DNA from: Pseudomonas sp. AOB-7
Lineage (GTDB): Bacteria > Pseudomonadota > Gammaproteobacteria > Pseudomonadales > Pseudomonadaceae
Length of the DNA: 64,000 nucleotides
Assembly: GCF_003696305.1 (NCBI RefSeq)
Contig: NZ_RFFK01000003.1
Span: forward strand, 107,887-171,886
Reading direction: 5' to 3'
Shown here: positions 33,747 to 43,750 of the stretch, in pieces
Numbering within the stretch: the first letter of the stretch is position 1
How the letters are laid out: each line of letters starts with the position of its first letter
Made by a program: the position numbers and the translations under genes
Notes under the pieces: model-generated
Database searches by the model: none
What the model was told of the DNA's origin: nothing
The model's input: only the letters and a program-made list of their open reading frames with translations

Positions 33747-35777
33747 GTGAAGACCGTGTTGTATCCGGCCATCGCGCTGATGAATCGCCTCAGCTTCGGC
33801 ATGAAGTTCAGCCTGATCAGCGTTCTGTTCTTCCTGCCCATGCTGGTCACCAACTTCTACCTGGTGCGTGACTCCTATCGTCAGTTCGTCGGCACCCAGA
33901 GCGCACTGGAAAGCCTCGAGTTGCTCGGCGACAGCCTGCAGTTGCGCCGCGATCTGGAGAGCCTCAACGACCTGGTGCAGATCAACGCGATGATCGGCCA
34001 GTCCGGTCAGGCCGGCGATCTGGAGGGGCGCATCAAGCAGTTGCAGCAGGCGCTCGACGCCGGCCTGCAAGGTCTCGAGCCGGTGGTGCGCGATGCCGAG
34101 CAGGCCGCCGAGTTCGTTGCCAAGCGCGACGAGATGCTCGCCGCACTGAAGAGTGCCGAGGCCGAGACCTCGTTGCAGAGCAAGACGGTGATAGTCGAGA
34201 AGCTGCTCGGCTCCTCCCAGGTGTTCATCAAGCTGGTGGCCAGCCAGGCCGGCCTCAGCCAGGACCCGCAGCGGCAGGTGCGGCAGATCACCGAGCTGAT
34301 CGCCAACGTCACCCCGCAGGTCACCGATGTGCTCAGCCAGGGCCGGGCCATCGGCTCCTACTCCCTGGGCCAGGGCTTCCTCAACTCCGCGGCCAGCACC
34401 AAGTTCGACGACCTGCTGCTGCAACTGGAAAAGCTGCACGCCGAGTACGGCCTCAACCTGCAGGAAGCGCTGGCCGGCAACGTCACCGCGCAGAACGGCC
34501 TGGGCAGCCTGGCCGAGGCCAGCCGGCAGACCCTCAAGGACAGCGCCGTGCTGTTCGAGGATCAGGTGATCATCGCCGACAGTCTGGACACGCCCTGGGC
34601 GCAATTCTACGACCAGGTCAGCCAGCAGATGGCCAAGACCCACGCCTTCAACGACGGCCTGCTGGCCTTCCTCGACAGCCAGCTGAGCGAGCGCCTGAAT
34701 GACAACCGCGCGCAGATGGTGCTGCTGGTGGCGGCCCTGGTAGTGGTGTTCCTGTTGATTCTCTACCTCTACGCCGGCTTCTACGTCTCCACCCGCTCCA
34801 CCCTGAAGACCCTCGGCCAGGTGATGGAAAAGGTCGCCGCCGGCGACATGACCGTGAGCTTCCAGGCGCAGAGCCGCGACGAACTGGGTGAACTGGGCCA
34901 GGTGTTCAACCAGACCGTGGTGCGTATTCACGACCTGATCGAACGGGTCGGCCACACCGTCGGCGAAGTCGAAGGCCAGGCCGACCGCGTCGAGCTGGTG
35001 TCCGGCGAGAGCAACCAGGCGGTGGCCGGCCAGCGCGCGCAGATCGAGCAGGTGGCCACGGCGATGAACCAGATGTCCGCCACTGCCCAGGAAGTGGCAC
35101 GCAGCGCCGCCGCCGCGGTGGGCAGCGCGCAGAGCGTCAACCAGGAAACGGTCAGCGGCCGCGCCCTGGTCGAGACCCAGGTCGGCGCCATCCAGCGTCT
35201 GGCCGGCGAGATCGACCAGTCGGTGGCGGTGATCAACCAGCTGGCCAGCGACAGCGCCTCGATCAGCCAGGTGCTCGACGTGATCAAGGGCATCGCCGAG
35301 CAGACCAACCTGCTGGCGCTCAACGCCGCCATCGAGGCGGCGCGTGCCGGCGAGCAGGGTCGCGGCTTCGCCGTGGTGGCCGACGAGGTGCGCAACCTGG
35401 CCAAGCGCACCCAGCAGTCCACCGAGGAAATCGAGTCGATGATCGCCAAGCTGCAGGGCGGCGTCGGCGCGGCGGTCAAGGCGATGAACGCCAGCCACCA
35501 GATGGCCGATGGCACGGTCAGCGAGTCGGCCAAGGTGCAGCAGGCGCTGGAGAACATCCTCGGTGCGGTGGGCTTGATCGTCGACCAGAACCAGCAGATC
35601 GCCGCCGCCGCCGAGCAGCAGACCGCGGTGGCCCACGACATCGACCAGAACATCGTCGAGATCAACCACGCCGGCGAACGCACCGCCGCCGGCGCCAGCC
35701 AGACCGAACAGGCCAGCCGCGAGCTGAGCGAACTGGTCTCGCGGCTCAAGCAACTGATCGGTGCGTTTCGGGTGTAG
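33747..35777 (+). CDS. Methyl-accepting chemotaxis protein
   Basis: Chemoreceptor of 676 residues. Two membrane helices (about 17-37 and 324-347) enclose a long, mostly helical periplasmic sensor of about 280 residues that I cannot assign to a ligand family; it lacks the paired EKxFILRG motifs seen in the receptor at 1485. A HAMP domain follows, then the signalling domain with its hairpin tip near 514-550 ([21 protein letters not shown]). The start is GTG at 33747 with GGAG eight bases upstream; there is no ATG at that position. A chemoreceptor next to ampE is conserved in P. aeruginosa. No C-terminal tether pentapeptide is present. Confidence 0.92.
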   Translation: MKTVLYPAIALMNRLSFGMKFSLISVLFFLPMLVTNFYLVRDSYRQFVGTQSALESLELLGDSLQLRRDLESLNDLVQINAMIGQSGQAGDLEGRIKQLQQALDAGLQGLEPVVRDAEQAAEFVAKRDEMLAALKSAEAETSLQSKTVIVEKLLGSSQVFIKLVASQAGLSQDPQRQVRQITELIANVTPQVTDVLSQGRAIGSYSLGQGFLNSAASTKFDDLLLQLEKLHAEYGLNLQEALAGNVTAQNGLGSLAEASRQTLKDSAVLFEDQVIIADSLDTPWAQFYDQVSQQMAKTHAFNDGLLAFLDSQLSERLNDNRAQMVLLVAALVVVFLLILYLYAGFYVSTRSTLKTLGQVMEKVAAGDMTVSFQAQSRDELGELGQVFNQTVVRIHDLIERVGHTVGEVEGQADRVELVSGESNQAVAGQRAQIEQVATAMNQMSATAQEVARSAAAAVGSAQSVNQETVSGRALVETQVGAIQRLAGEIDQSVAVINQLASDSASISQVLDVIKGIAEQTNLLALNAAIEAARAGEQGRGFAVVADEVRNLAKRTQQSTEEIESMIAKLQGGVGAAVKAMNASHQMADGTVSESAKVQQALENILGAVGLIVDQNQQIAAAAEQQTAVAHDIDQNIVEINHAGERTAAGASQTEQASRELSELVSRLKQLIGAFRV

Positions 35778-36003
35778 GGATACGTATGGCAGGTGCTTTA
35801 GCGGCGAGCTTTCAGCGGTTGTAGTCGCGGCTAAAGCCTCTCCCGCGGATATTCGAGCTAACCCACGACCAGCTCTTAGCTCGGACGCAATCCGGGATGG
35901 TTTGGCGTCTGAGCCCGGATTTCATCCGGGCTACAACGACAGTGCCCCCCCATAGGTGCTGCGGGGCGCCTAGCCTTGCCAGCACGCTGGCTCCTACGGC
36001 GTT
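35778..36003. repeat. Cluster of intergenic repeats before tatD-family gene
   Basis: The 226-base gap is nearly all repeat. GCTTTAGC (35795-35802) pairs with GCTAAAGC (35830-35837). A perfect REP-like hairpin AGCCCGGAT-TTC-ATCCGGGCT lies at 35912-35932. A GCTGCGGGGCGCCT element at about 35957-35970 recurs beyond the next gene near 36972. These probably act as transcript ends for the two convergent genes. Confidence 0.6.
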
Positions 36004-36783
36004 TTAAGTCCAGCCGAACAATTCGCAGGCATTGCGGCTGCTGGCCGTGGCCAGTTCCTCGGCCGTGATGCCGCGCAGCGCCGCCAGCACGGTGCAGATG
36101 TCCGCCAGGTATTCGGGGCTGTTGCGCTGGTTCGGGTGCATGGCCGGGGCCATGTCCGGGGCGTCGGTCTCCAGCACCATGGCCTCCAGCGGCAGTTGCG
36201 TGAGCACCTTGCGCAGGCGGTTGGCTTGCGGCCAGGTGGCGGCGCCGCCGAGGCCGAGGCGAAAGCCCAGCTTGAGGTACTCGCGCGCCTCCTCGTAGCT
36301 GCCGGCGAAGGCGTGGACGATGCCGCCGCGCTTGAGGCGAAAGCGCTTGAGGGTGGCGATGGTCGCCGCATGGGCGCGGCGCACGTGGAGCAGGGCGGGT
36401 AGTTCGAACTCGGCGGCCAGCGCCAGCTGCGCCTCGAACAGCGCCTGCTGGCGCTGGCGGTCTAGGCTGTCCAGGTAGTAGTCCAGGCCGAATTCGCCCA
36501 GCGCGCAGAGCCGCGGATGGCCGGCCAGGCGCGTCAGCCAGGCGCGCAGCTCGCCCAGGTGTTCGGGCAGGTGCTGCTCCAGATACACCGGGTGCAGGCC
36601 GAAGGCGGCGTACAGGCCGTCTTCGACCTGCACCAGATCCCACAGCCGTTGCCAGTTGGTCTGGTACACCCCGAGCACCACCAGGCGCTCGACACCCAGG
36701 GCGCGGCTGCGCGCCAGCATCTCGGCGCGGTCTGCGTCGAAGTCGGGGAAATCCAGGTGGGTGTGGGTGTCGATCAGGCGCAT
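36004..36783 (-). CDS. TatD family metal-dependent hydrolase
   Basis: TatD-family proteins are TIM-barrel metal-dependent deoxyribonucleases; in E. coli TatD is a 3'-5' exonuclease, while close paralogues have unknown substrates. The 259-residue length is standard. The N-terminal metal motif DTHTHLDF includes H7 and H9. GEFGLDYY, LHVRRAHA, the IVHAFAG segment and VLETDAPDMAP provide the other conserved metal and phosphate residues. In P. putida a TatD gene also sits between ampE and the fructose regulator, which matches here. The gene is convergent with the chemoreceptor and shares a direction with cra, 268 bases away. Confidence 0.93.
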   Translation of the reverse strand: MRLIDTHTHLDFPDFDADRAEMLARSRALGVERLVVLGVYQTNWQRLWDLVQVEDGLYAAFGLHPVYLEQHLPEHLGELRAWLTRLAGHPRLCALGEFGLDYYLDSLDRQRQQALFEAQLALAAEFELPALLHVRRAHAATIATLKRFRLKRGGIVHAFAGSYEEAREYLKLGFRLGLGGAATWPQANRLRKVLTQLPLEAMVLETDAPDMAPAMHPNQRNSPEYLADICTVLAALRGITAEELATASSRNACELFGWT

Positions 36784-36970
36784 GGAGCAAGCATCGGCGA
36801 TTTGTCCGGCAGATGCCAGGCGCGCAGAAATTTGCCAGCCGATTCAATCGTTTAACTCACAGTAACGGTGCAGCAAGCTGTGTATAAGTTGTGCGCCGAT
36901 GGCGCCGGCGCAGAGCCGGCGCGGCATTGTCTCGGCTGGTCGTTTATTGATCGGCGTGGCTTGATCCTAG

Positions 36971-36987
36971 GAGCTGCGGGGCGCCTG
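36971..36987. repeat. GCTGCGGGGCGCCT repeat, second copy
   Basis: GAGCTGCGGGGCGCCTGG between the tatD-family gene and cra matches the element near 35955-35971 in the same orientation, so the nuclease gene is bracketed by direct copies about 1 kb apart. The rest of the 268-base gap (36784-37051) shows GC-rich inverted repeats and no gene. Confidence 0.5.
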
Positions 36988-37051
36988 GTCTGGCCGGCGA
37001 TCTGTGCTCGATCGCCCGCCAGCGGGCTTCTACCGGCGTCTTCTCCGCGCT

Positions 37052-38038
37052 CTACAGCCGCGCCTTGAAGCTGCGCTCGATGGCCTCGATGCCGGGGCGG
37101 TAGTCGTCCTGCTCCACCGCCTGCAGCGCCCAGGCCAGCACCCGTTCGGCGATGCGCTCGTGCTGCTGGCTCATGACGTTGACCCGCAGCGGCAGAAAAT
37201 CCAACAACTGGGTGTCGCCGAAGGTGGCCAGGCGCAGCGCCGGCCAGGCTTGCGGCGCCCGTTCGCGCAGGGCGTCGAGCACCCCTTCGAGCAGTACGTA
37301 GGCGGTGGTGAGCAGGGCGTCGGGGGCGCCGGCCTCGGCCAGCAGCGCCTGCATCTGGCGCTGGCCGCTGGCGCGGCTGAACTGCTCGCCGTGCAGCACG
37401 CTGATGCGCCCGGCGAACCCTTGCAGCGCCTGGCGAAAGCCGCGTTCGCGGGCTTGGCTGATCACCAACTCGGGGCGCGCGCCGAGCAGGGCGATATGCC
37501 GCGGCGGCGGCGTGAGCAGGCTGGCGGTGAGCTGGGCGCCGGCCTGCTCGTCGTCGCTGACCACCGAGCGGATATGCGCCGGGTCCAGCGCGCGGTCCAC
37601 CGCGATCACCGGCAGGCCGCCGGCCACCAGGCGGCGGTACAGCGGATCGTCCGGCGGCAGGCAGCTGGCGACGATCAGCGCGTCGCAGCGGCGCGAGCGG
37701 AACAGTTCGAGCAACTGCCGCTCGCTGTGCGGGTCGTCGTCGGAGCTGGCGATCAGCAATTGATAGCCGGCAGCGCGGGCCTTCTGCTCCAGCAGCTTGG
37801 CCAGGCGCGCGTAGCTGGGGTTTTCCAGGTCGGGGAGGATGAAGCCCAGGCAGCGGCTCTGCCCGCGGCGCAGGCCGGCGGCCTGCTGGTCGGGGCGATA
37901 GCCGTGCTGCTCGACCACCGCCAGCACCCGCTCCACCGTGGCCGGGCTGATGCGCCGGCGCTCGGCCTGACCGTTGATCACGTAGCTGGCGGTGGTCACC
38001 GAGACCTGCGCCAGGCGGGCGATATCGCTGAGTTTCAC
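37052..38038 (-). CDS. cra: Fructose operon transcriptional repressor (Cra/FruR, LacI family)
   Basis: LacI-family regulator of 328 residues. The N-terminal helix-turn-helix (KLSDIARLAQVSVTTASYVI) matches Cra/FruR closely, and the C-terminal domain is the periplasmic-binding-protein fold that senses fructose 1-phosphate in Pseudomonas Cra. The start is taken as GTG at 38038, with GGAAG just upstream. The longer frame would begin at a TTG at 38074 and add a basic tail not usual in the family. The gene is divergent from fruBKA with one perfect operator palindrome in the shared region, so it should repress that operon and release on fructose 1-phosphate. Confidence 0.93.
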   Translation of the reverse strand: MKLSDIARLAQVSVTTASYVINGQAERRRISPATVERVLAVVEQHGYRPDQQAAGLRRGQSRCLGFILPDLENPSYARLAKLLEQKARAAGYQLLIASSDDDPHSERQLLELFRSRRCDALIVASCLPPDDPLYRRLVAGGLPVIAVDRALDPAHIRSVVSDDEQAGAQLTASLLTPPPRHIALLGARPELVISQARERGFRQALQGFAGRISVLHGEQFSRASGQRQMQALLAEAGAPDALLTTAYVLLEGVLDALRERAPQAWPALRLATFGDTQLLDFLPLRVNVMSQQHERIAERVLAWALQAVEQDDYRPGIEAIERSFKARL

Positions 38039-38110
38039 GGGGCTTCCAGGCTGTCGACGACGATCGGGCTTCAAGGATCGCCGATTCTGGGATAAGGTGC
38101 CAGCGCTAGA

Positions 38111-38122
38111 TGAAACGTTTCA
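38111..38122. promoter_or_regulatory. Cra operator
   Basis: Perfect 12-base palindrome TGAAACGTTTCA in the 174-base region between cra and fruB. It matches the known Cra box core (TGAAACGTTTCA or TTAAACGTTTCA). It lies about 90 bases before the fruB start and about 73 bases before the cra start. Confidence 0.92.
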
Positions 38123-38212
38123 GCAAGTGCTTTCATCGACTAGGCTAAGAACAAGATCGCGAATCCGGGTGGCCGCATGACTCGGATACCTCGCCTGCCG
38201 GAGGACATTTCC

Positions 38213-41077
38213 ATGCTCGAACTCGACGCCAGCCAGATCCAGATGGGCCGTCAGGCCGTGGACAAACAGGCGGCGCTGGCCATGCTCGGCGAGGCTCTGG
38301 CCGCCGCCGGCCTGGCCACCGCGGATTACCTGGCCGGCCTGCAGGCGCGCGAGGCACAGGGCTCGACCTTTCTCGGCCAGGGCATCGCCATCCCCCACGG
38401 CACCCCGCAGACCCGCGACCAGGTGCTGCGCACCGGCGTCTGCCTGATCCAGTTCCCCGACGGCGTGGACTGGGGCAACGGCCAACAGGTGTACCTGGCC
38501 ATCGCCATCGCCGCGCAGTCCGACGAGCACCTGCACCTGCTGCAGCTGCTCACCCGTGCGCTCGGCGAGGGCGATTTGAGCCAGGCGCTGCGCACGGCGC
38601 GCACGCCCGAGCAGATCGTCGAGTTGCTGCAGGGCGCGCCGCAGGCGCTGGCGATGGACGGCCAACTGGTGGGCCTGGGCCTGCCGGTCGAGGATTTCGA
38701 CGAGCTGCTCTGGCAGGGCGCGCGGCTGCTCAAGCAGGCCGGCTGCGCGGCCTCCGGTTTCGCCCTCAGCCTGGCCCGCGGCGAGCCGCTGCCACTGGGC
38801 GAGGGGCTGTGGTGGCTGCACAGCGAACGGGGCGTGGAGCGGCCGGGGCTGGCCTTCGTCACTCCGGCGGCGCCCCTGAGGTTTCGCGGCGAGCCGCTCA
38901 AGGGCCTGTTCTGCCTGGCCAGCCAGGGCGAGGCGCATCGTCAGGCGCTGGAACGGCTGTGCGACGTGCTGATCGGCGGGCGCGCCGCCGAGTTGTGCGA
39001 GGCGCACAGCAGCCGCAGCGTGATCGAGGCCCTCGGCGGCGAGGTTGCGCCGGACTGGCCCAGCGTGCAGCTGCCACTGGCCAACGCCCACGGCCTGCAT
39101 GCGCGCCCGGCCAAGATTCTGAGCGAACTGGCGCAGGGCTTCGCCGGCGAGATCCGCGTGCGCCTGGCCGGCGACGACGGCGCCGGCGTCTCGGCCAAGA
39201 GCCTCAGCCGCCTGCTCGCCCTCGGCGCGCGGCGTGGGCAGGTCCTCGAATTCAGCGCCGAACCGGGCATCGCCGATGACGCCCTGCCGGCGCTGCGCGC
39301 GGCGCTGGAGAGCGGCCTGGGCGAGGCGGTCGAGCCGTTGCCAGTGGCGCCGCAGGAGCCGGCAGCCGACGAAACCGCGCAGGTGCCGCTGCAGGCGCCG
39401 CCGGCCGGCAGCCGCCTGCAGGCGGTGGCCGCCTCGCCGGGCATCGCCATGGGCCCGGCGCTGGTGCGGGTGCTGCCGCGCTTCGACTATGCCGAGCAGG
39501 GCCAGGGCGCCGCTAGCGAGCGGCGCCGGCTGGATGCGGCGCTGGCGGCCATCGGCGGCGAGATCCAACGGATGGTCGATGGCGCCGGGGTGGCCAGCAT
39601 CCGCGAGATCTTCAGCGCCCACCTGGCCATGCTCGACGATCCGGCGCTGCGCGAGGACGTCGACGCCCGTCTGGCCCGCGGCGCCAGTGCCGAGGCGGCC
39701 TGGCAGGCCGAGATCGAGGCCGCCGCGCAGCGTCAGGAGGCCCTGCACGACGCGCTGCTGGCCGAGCGCGCCGCCGACCTGCGCGACATCGGCCGCCGCG
39801 TGCTGGCGCGCCTGTGCGGCGTCGAGCTGCCGGGCGAGCCGGACGAGCCCTATGTACTGGTGATGGCCGAGGTGGCGCCGTCCGATGTCGCCGGCCTGGA
39901 CCGCCAGCGCGTCGCCGGCATCCTCACCGCGCGCGGCGGCGCCACCGCGCACAGCGCCATCATCGCCCGCGCCCTGGGCATTCCCGCCGTGGTTGGCGCC
40001 GGCGAGGCGGTGCTGGCGCTGGCCCAGGGCACGCCGCTGCTGCTCGACGGCGACAGCGGCCTGCTGCGCGTGGCGCCGGATCAGGCGACCCGCCAGCAGG
40101 CCCTGCGCGAGCGCGAAACCGCGCAGCGCCGCCGCGAGCAGGCGCATGCCGAGCGCCTGCAGGCGGCCGTGACCAGCGACGGCGTGCGCGTCGAGGTGGC
40201 GGCCAATATCGGCGCCGCCGGCGAGGCCGCCGAGGCGGTGGCCCTGGGCGCCGAGGCGGTGGGCCTGCTGCGCACCGAACTGGTGTTTATGGAACACGCC
40301 CAGGCGCCGAGCCAGGCGGCCCAGGAAGTCGAGTACCGCCGCGTACTCGACGCCTTGGGCGGTCGCCCGCTGGTGGTGCGCACCCTGGATGTCGGCGGCG
40401 ACAAGCCGCTGCCCTACTGGCCGATGCCGGCCGAGGAAAACCCCTTCCTCGGCGTGCGCGGCATTCGCCTTAGCCTGCAGCGTCCGGAGATCCTCGAAAC
40501 CCAGCTGCGCGCGCTGCTGGCCGCGGCCGAGGGGCGTCCGCTGCGGATCATGTTCCCCATGGTCGGCGCGGTGGAGGAGTGGCGGGTGGCGCGCGACATG
40601 GCCCTGCGCCTGCGCGAGGAAATCCCCCTGGCCGACCTGCAGCTCGGCATCATGGTCGAGGTGCCGTCGGCGGCCCTGCTGGCGTCGGTGCTGGCGCGCG
40701 AGGTGGACTTCTTCAGCATCGGCACCAACGACCTGACCCAGTATTGCCTGGCCATCGACCGTGGTCACCCGACCCTCTCGGCCCAGGCCGACGGCCTGCA
40801 CCCGGCGGTGCTGCGGCTGATCGGCATGACGGCGGCGGCGGCGCATGCCGAGGGCAAGTGGGTCGGGGTGTGCGGCGAGCTGGCCAGCGACCGTCTGGCG
40901 GTGCCGCTGCTGGTCGGCCTGGGCGTGGACGAGCTGAGCGTGTCACCGCGCGCCATCGCCCTGGTCAAGGCGCGCGTGCGCGAGCTGGACAGCCGCCATG
41001 CGCGCGCGCTGGCCGAGCAGGCGCTGGCGCTGGACAGCGCCGTCGCGGTGCGCGCGCTGGTCGCGGAGGTGCACTGA
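38213..41077 (+). CDS. fruB: Fructose PTS multiphosphoryl transfer protein (EIIA-HPr-EI)
   Basis: Single polypeptide of 954 residues carrying three PTS phosphotransfer modules for fructose. An EIIA-Fru domain (about 1-145) has active H62 in IAIPHGTP. A central linker-like region (about 150-270) precedes an HPr domain (about 283-370) with active H296 in HGLHARPA. A full enzyme I (about 395-954) has H580 in GGATAHSAII and C-terminal PEP-binding motifs such as FFSIGTNDLTQY. Phosphate from PEP thus reaches EIIB on FruA. ATG at 38213 has GGAGGA seven bases upstream; the start at 38177 is rejected. It overlaps fruK by one base. Confidence 0.97.
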   Translation: MLELDASQIQMGRQAVDKQAALAMLGEALAAAGLATADYLAGLQAREAQGSTFLGQGIAIPHGTPQTRDQVLRTGVCLIQFPDGVDWGNGQQVYLAIAIAAQSDEHLHLLQLLTRALGEGDLSQALRTARTPEQIVELLQGAPQALAMDGQLVGLGLPVEDFDELLWQGARLLKQAGCAASGFALSLARGEPLPLGEGLWWLHSERGVERPGLAFVTPAAPLRFRGEPLKGLFCLASQGEAHRQALERLCDVLIGGRAAELCEAHSSRSVIEALGGEVAPDWPSVQLPLANAHGLHARPAKILSELAQGFAGEIRVRLAGDDGAGVSAKSLSRLLALGARRGQVLEFSAEPGIADDALPALRAALESGLGEAVEPLPVAPQEPAADETAQVPLQAPPAGSRLQAVAASPGIAMGPALVRVLPRFDYAEQGQGAASERRRLDAALAAIGGEIQRMVDGAGVASIREIFSAHLAMLDDPALREDVDARLARGASAEAAWQAEIEAAAQRQEALHDALLAERAADLRDIGRRVLARLCGVELPGEPDEPYVLVMAEVAPSDVAGLDRQRVAGILTARGGATAHSAIIARALGIPAVVGAGEAVLALAQGTPLLLDGDSGLLRVAPDQATRQQALRERETAQRRREQAHAERLQAAVTSDGVRVEVAANIGAAGEAAEAVALGAEAVGLLRTELVFMEHAQAPSQAAQEVEYRRVLDALGGRPLVVRTLDVGGDKPLPYWPMPAEENPFLGVRGIRLSLQRPEILETQLRALLAAAEGRPLRIMFPMVGAVEEWRVARDMALRLREEIPLADLQLGIMVEVPSAALLASVLAREVDFFSIGTNDLTQYCLAIDRGHPTLSAQADGLHPAVLRLIGMTAAAAHAEGKWVGVCGELASDRLAVPLLVGLGVDELSVSPRAIALVKARVRELDSRHARALAEQALALDSAVAVRALVAEVH

Positions 41078-41997
41078 TGGCGCGCATCCTGACCCTGACC
41101 CTGAACCCGGCGCTGGACCTGACCCTTAGCCTCGACCAGCTGCAGCCCGGCGCGGTCAACCGCTGCCACGATTTTGCCAGCCATGCCGCCGGCAAGGGCC
41201 TGAACGTCGCCCAGGTGCTCGCCGACCTCGGCCACAGCCTGAGCGTGGCCGGCTTCCTCGGCCGCGCCAACGCGGCGCCGTTCGAGGCCCTGATGCACCG
41301 GCGCGGCTTCCACGACCTGTTCGTCCGCGTGCCCGGCGAGACGCGCAGCAATATCAAGCTGGCCGAGGCCGACGGGCGCATCACCGACCTCAACGGCCCC
41401 GGTCCGCAGGTCGAGGCCGAGCACCTGGAGCAGTTGCTCGAAGAGCTGGCCCCGCTGCTGGCCGGCCACGACGCCATGGTCGTGGCCGGCAGCCTGCCGC
41501 GCGGGGTTGCGCCTGAGTGGTTCGCCGGCCTGCTGCGCCGGCTCAGGGCCAGCGGTGTGCCGCTGGCGGTCGACAGCAGCGGCGCCGCACTGAGCGCTGC
41601 GCTGGCGGTGACGCCCTGGCTGATCAAGCCCAACGAGGAGGAGCTGGCCGAGGCCTGCGGCAGCGACCTCGACGCGGCGGTGCGCGGCCTGCGCGCCCAG
41701 GGCATCGAGCACGTGCTGCTGTCGCGCGGCGCCGCCGGCGTCGACTGGCACGGCCCAGGCATCGCCCTGCGCGCTATTCCGCCGCGGGTCGCGGTGGCCA
41801 GCACGGTCGGCGCCGGCGACTCCCTGCTGGCCGCCAGCCTGCACGGTGTGCTGTCGGGCTGGCCGGCCGAGCGCACCCTGCGCCTGGCCACCGCGGTGGC
41901 CGCCCAGGCGGTGACCCAGGTCGGCTTCGGCATCCACGATCGCGAACAGCTGGCGCGCCTGGAAGCGGCGGTGCAGCTGCAGTCCCTAGAAGAATAA
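41077..41997 (+). CDS. fruK: 1-phosphofructokinase
   Basis: PfkB-family sugar kinase of 306 residues that phosphorylates fructose 1-phosphate to fructose 1,6-bisphosphate. It begins ILTLTLNPALDLTL, typical of FruK. The substrate-binding HxAGKGLNVA segment is present, and the C-terminal PfkB signature STVGAGDSLLAA has the catalytic base D248. Its start overlaps the fruB stop (TGATG), and 13 bases separate it from fruA. By consuming fructose 1-phosphate it also removes the Cra inducer. A longer in-frame reading from 40579 would overlap fruB by 500 bases and is not credible. Confidence 0.96.
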   Translation: MARILTLTLNPALDLTLSLDQLQPGAVNRCHDFASHAAGKGLNVAQVLADLGHSLSVAGFLGRANAAPFEALMHRRGFHDLFVRVPGETRSNIKLAEADGRITDLNGPGPQVEAEHLEQLLEELAPLLAGHDAMVVAGSLPRGVAPEWFAGLLRRLRASGVPLAVDSSGAALSAALAVTPWLIKPNEEELAEACGSDLDAAVRGLRAQGIEHVLLSRGAAGVDWHGPGIALRAIPPRVAVASTVGAGDSLLAASLHGVLSGWPAERTLRLATAVAAQAVTQVGFGIHDREQLARLEAAVQLQSLEE

Positions 41998-42010
41998 GAG
42001 GCCTTTCACG

Positions 42011-43741
42011 ATGAACCTGCTGATCGTCACCGCCTGCCCCAACGGCCAGGTCACCAGCGTGCTCTGCTCGCGCCTGCTGCAGGCCGCCGCCGAGCGCCTG
42101 GGCTGGAGCACCCGCGTCGAGGTGCACGACGCCCGCGCCATCGGCGCGCCGCTGAGCGAGGCGGATATCGCCGCCGCCGACCTGGTACTGGTGGTCAAGA
42201 CCGGCGAGTTGCCGCTGAGCCGCTTCGTCGGCAAACGCCTGCTGCAATCCACCCCGGCCGAGGCGCTGGCCGATCCGCAGCGTTTCCTGCGCGAGGCGGC
42301 CGAGCGCGCCCAGCCCTACGCCGAGCAGGCCGCGGCCGTGGCCGCTGACCGACCCCGTCTGGTGGCGGTGACCGCCTGCCCGACCGGGGTGGCGCACACC
42401 TTTATGGCCGCCGAGGCGCTGCAGCAGGCGGCCGCGCGCATGGGCCTCGAGCTGCAGGTGGAGACCCGCGGCTCGGTGGGCGCGCGCAACCTGCTGGACG
42501 AGGCTGCCATCGCTGCCGCCGACGCGGTGCTGCTGGCCGCCGATATCGAGGTGGATACCGCCCGCTTCGCCGGCAAGAAGGTCTATCGCTGCGGCACCGG
42601 GGTGGCGCTGAAGCAGCCGCAGCAGACCCTCGAGCGCGCCCTGGCCGAGGCCCGGCCGCTGAGCGAGGCGACGCCGGCCGAGGGCGCCACCACGGCCAAA
42701 CCCGGTGCCAAGGCCGGGCCCTACAAGCACCTGCTCACCGGCGTGTCCTATATGCTGCCGATGGTGGTGGCCGGCGGTCTGCTGATCGCCCTGTCCTTCG
42801 TCTTCGGCATCGAGGCGTTCAAGGAGGAGGGCAGCCTGGCCGCGGCGCTGATGAAGATCGGCGGCGAGACGGCGTTCCAGCTGATGGTGCCGCTGCTGGC
42901 CGGCTATATCGCCTACTCCATCGCCGATCGCCCGGGGCTGGCGCCGGGGATGATCGGCGGGCTGCTGGCCAGCTCGCTGGGCGCCGGTTTTATCGGCGGC
43001 ATCATCGCCGGCTTTCTCGCCGGTTACTCGGCCCTGGCCATCGCCCGCTGGCTGCGCCTGCCGGACAGCATCGAGGCGCTGAAACCCATCCTGATCATCC
43101 CGCTGGTCGCCAGCCTGTTCACCGGCCTGGTGATGATCTACCTGGTGGGCAGCCCGGTGGCCGGCATGCTCGCCGGGCTGACCGCCTTCCTCGACGGCAT
43201 GGGCAGCACCAATGCGATTCTGCTCGGCCTGCTGCTCGGCGGCATGATGTGCGTCGATCTCGGCGGACCGATCAACAAGGCCGCCTACGCCTTCTCCGTG
43301 GGCCTGCTGGCCTCGCAGAGCTACGCGCCGATGGCCGCGACCATGGCCGCCGGCATGGTGCCGCCGATCGGCATGGCCATCGCCACCCTGCTGGCGCGGC
43401 GCAAGTTCGCCCAGAGCGAACGCCAGGCCGGCAAGGCGGCTGGCGTACTGGGGCTTTGCTTTATCTCCGAGGGGGCGATCCCTTTCGCCGCCAAGGACCC
43501 GCTGCGGGTGATCCCGGCCAGCATCGCCGGCGGTGCCCTGACCGGTGCGCTGTCGATGTACTTCGGCTGCAAGCTGATGGCGCCGCACGGCGGGCTGTTC
43601 GTGCTGCTGATCCCCAACGCGATCAACCAGGCGCTGCCGTATCTGCTGGCCATCGTCGCCGGCAGCCTGCTCACCGGGGTGGTCTATGCCGTGATCAAAC
43701 GCGCCGATGCCCCGCCGCTGGCGGTGGGGGCGGCGGCGTAG
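42011..43741 (+). CDS. fruA: Fructose PTS permease EIIBC
   Basis: Inner-membrane transporter of 576 residues that imports fructose and phosphorylates it to fructose 1-phosphate. An N-terminal degenerate EIIB' domain (about 1-100) is followed by an active EIIB domain (about 115-210) with the phosphorylated C123 in TACPTGVAHTFMAAE. An eight-to-ten-helix EIIC domain (about 235-565) includes the GGP(I/V)NKAAY and SEGAIPFAAKDP motifs. The duplicated EIIB is normal for FruA. It closes the fruBKA operon, and a hairpin lies ten bases after the stop. Confidence 0.96.
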   Translation: MNLLIVTACPNGQVTSVLCSRLLQAAAERLGWSTRVEVHDARAIGAPLSEADIAAADLVLVVKTGELPLSRFVGKRLLQSTPAEALADPQRFLREAAERAQPYAEQAAAVAADRPRLVAVTACPTGVAHTFMAAEALQQAAARMGLELQVETRGSVGARNLLDEAAIAAADAVLLAADIEVDTARFAGKKVYRCGTGVALKQPQQTLERALAEARPLSEATPAEGATTAKPGAKAGPYKHLLTGVSYMLPMVVAGGLLIALSFVFGIEAFKEEGSLAAALMKIGGETAFQLMVPLLAGYIAYSIADRPGLAPGMIGGLLASSLGAGFIGGIIAGFLAGYSALAIARWLRLPDSIEALKPILIIPLVASLFTGLVMIYLVGSPVAGMLAGLTAFLDGMGSTNAILLGLLLGGMMCVDLGGPINKAAYAFSVGLLASQSYAPMAATMAAGMVPPIGMAIATLLARRKFAQSERQAGKAAGVLGLCFISEGAIPFAAKDPLRVIPASIAGGALTGALSMYFGCKLMAPHGGLFVLLIPNAINQALPYLLAIVAGSLLTGVVYAVIKRADAPPLAVGAAA

Positions 43742-43750
43742 GCCCCTCTT

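Noticed and set aside
38120..40846. Open frame of 908 codons on the minus strand opposite fruB
   Set aside because: It is antisense to a well-supported gene, its translation is low-complexity (Ala, Gln, Arg, His rich) and matches no family. Long antisense frames are expected at this G+C content.
41774..43588. Minus-strand open frame opposite fruA
   Set aside because: Antisense to a complete EIIBC protein, low-complexity and without a start signal.
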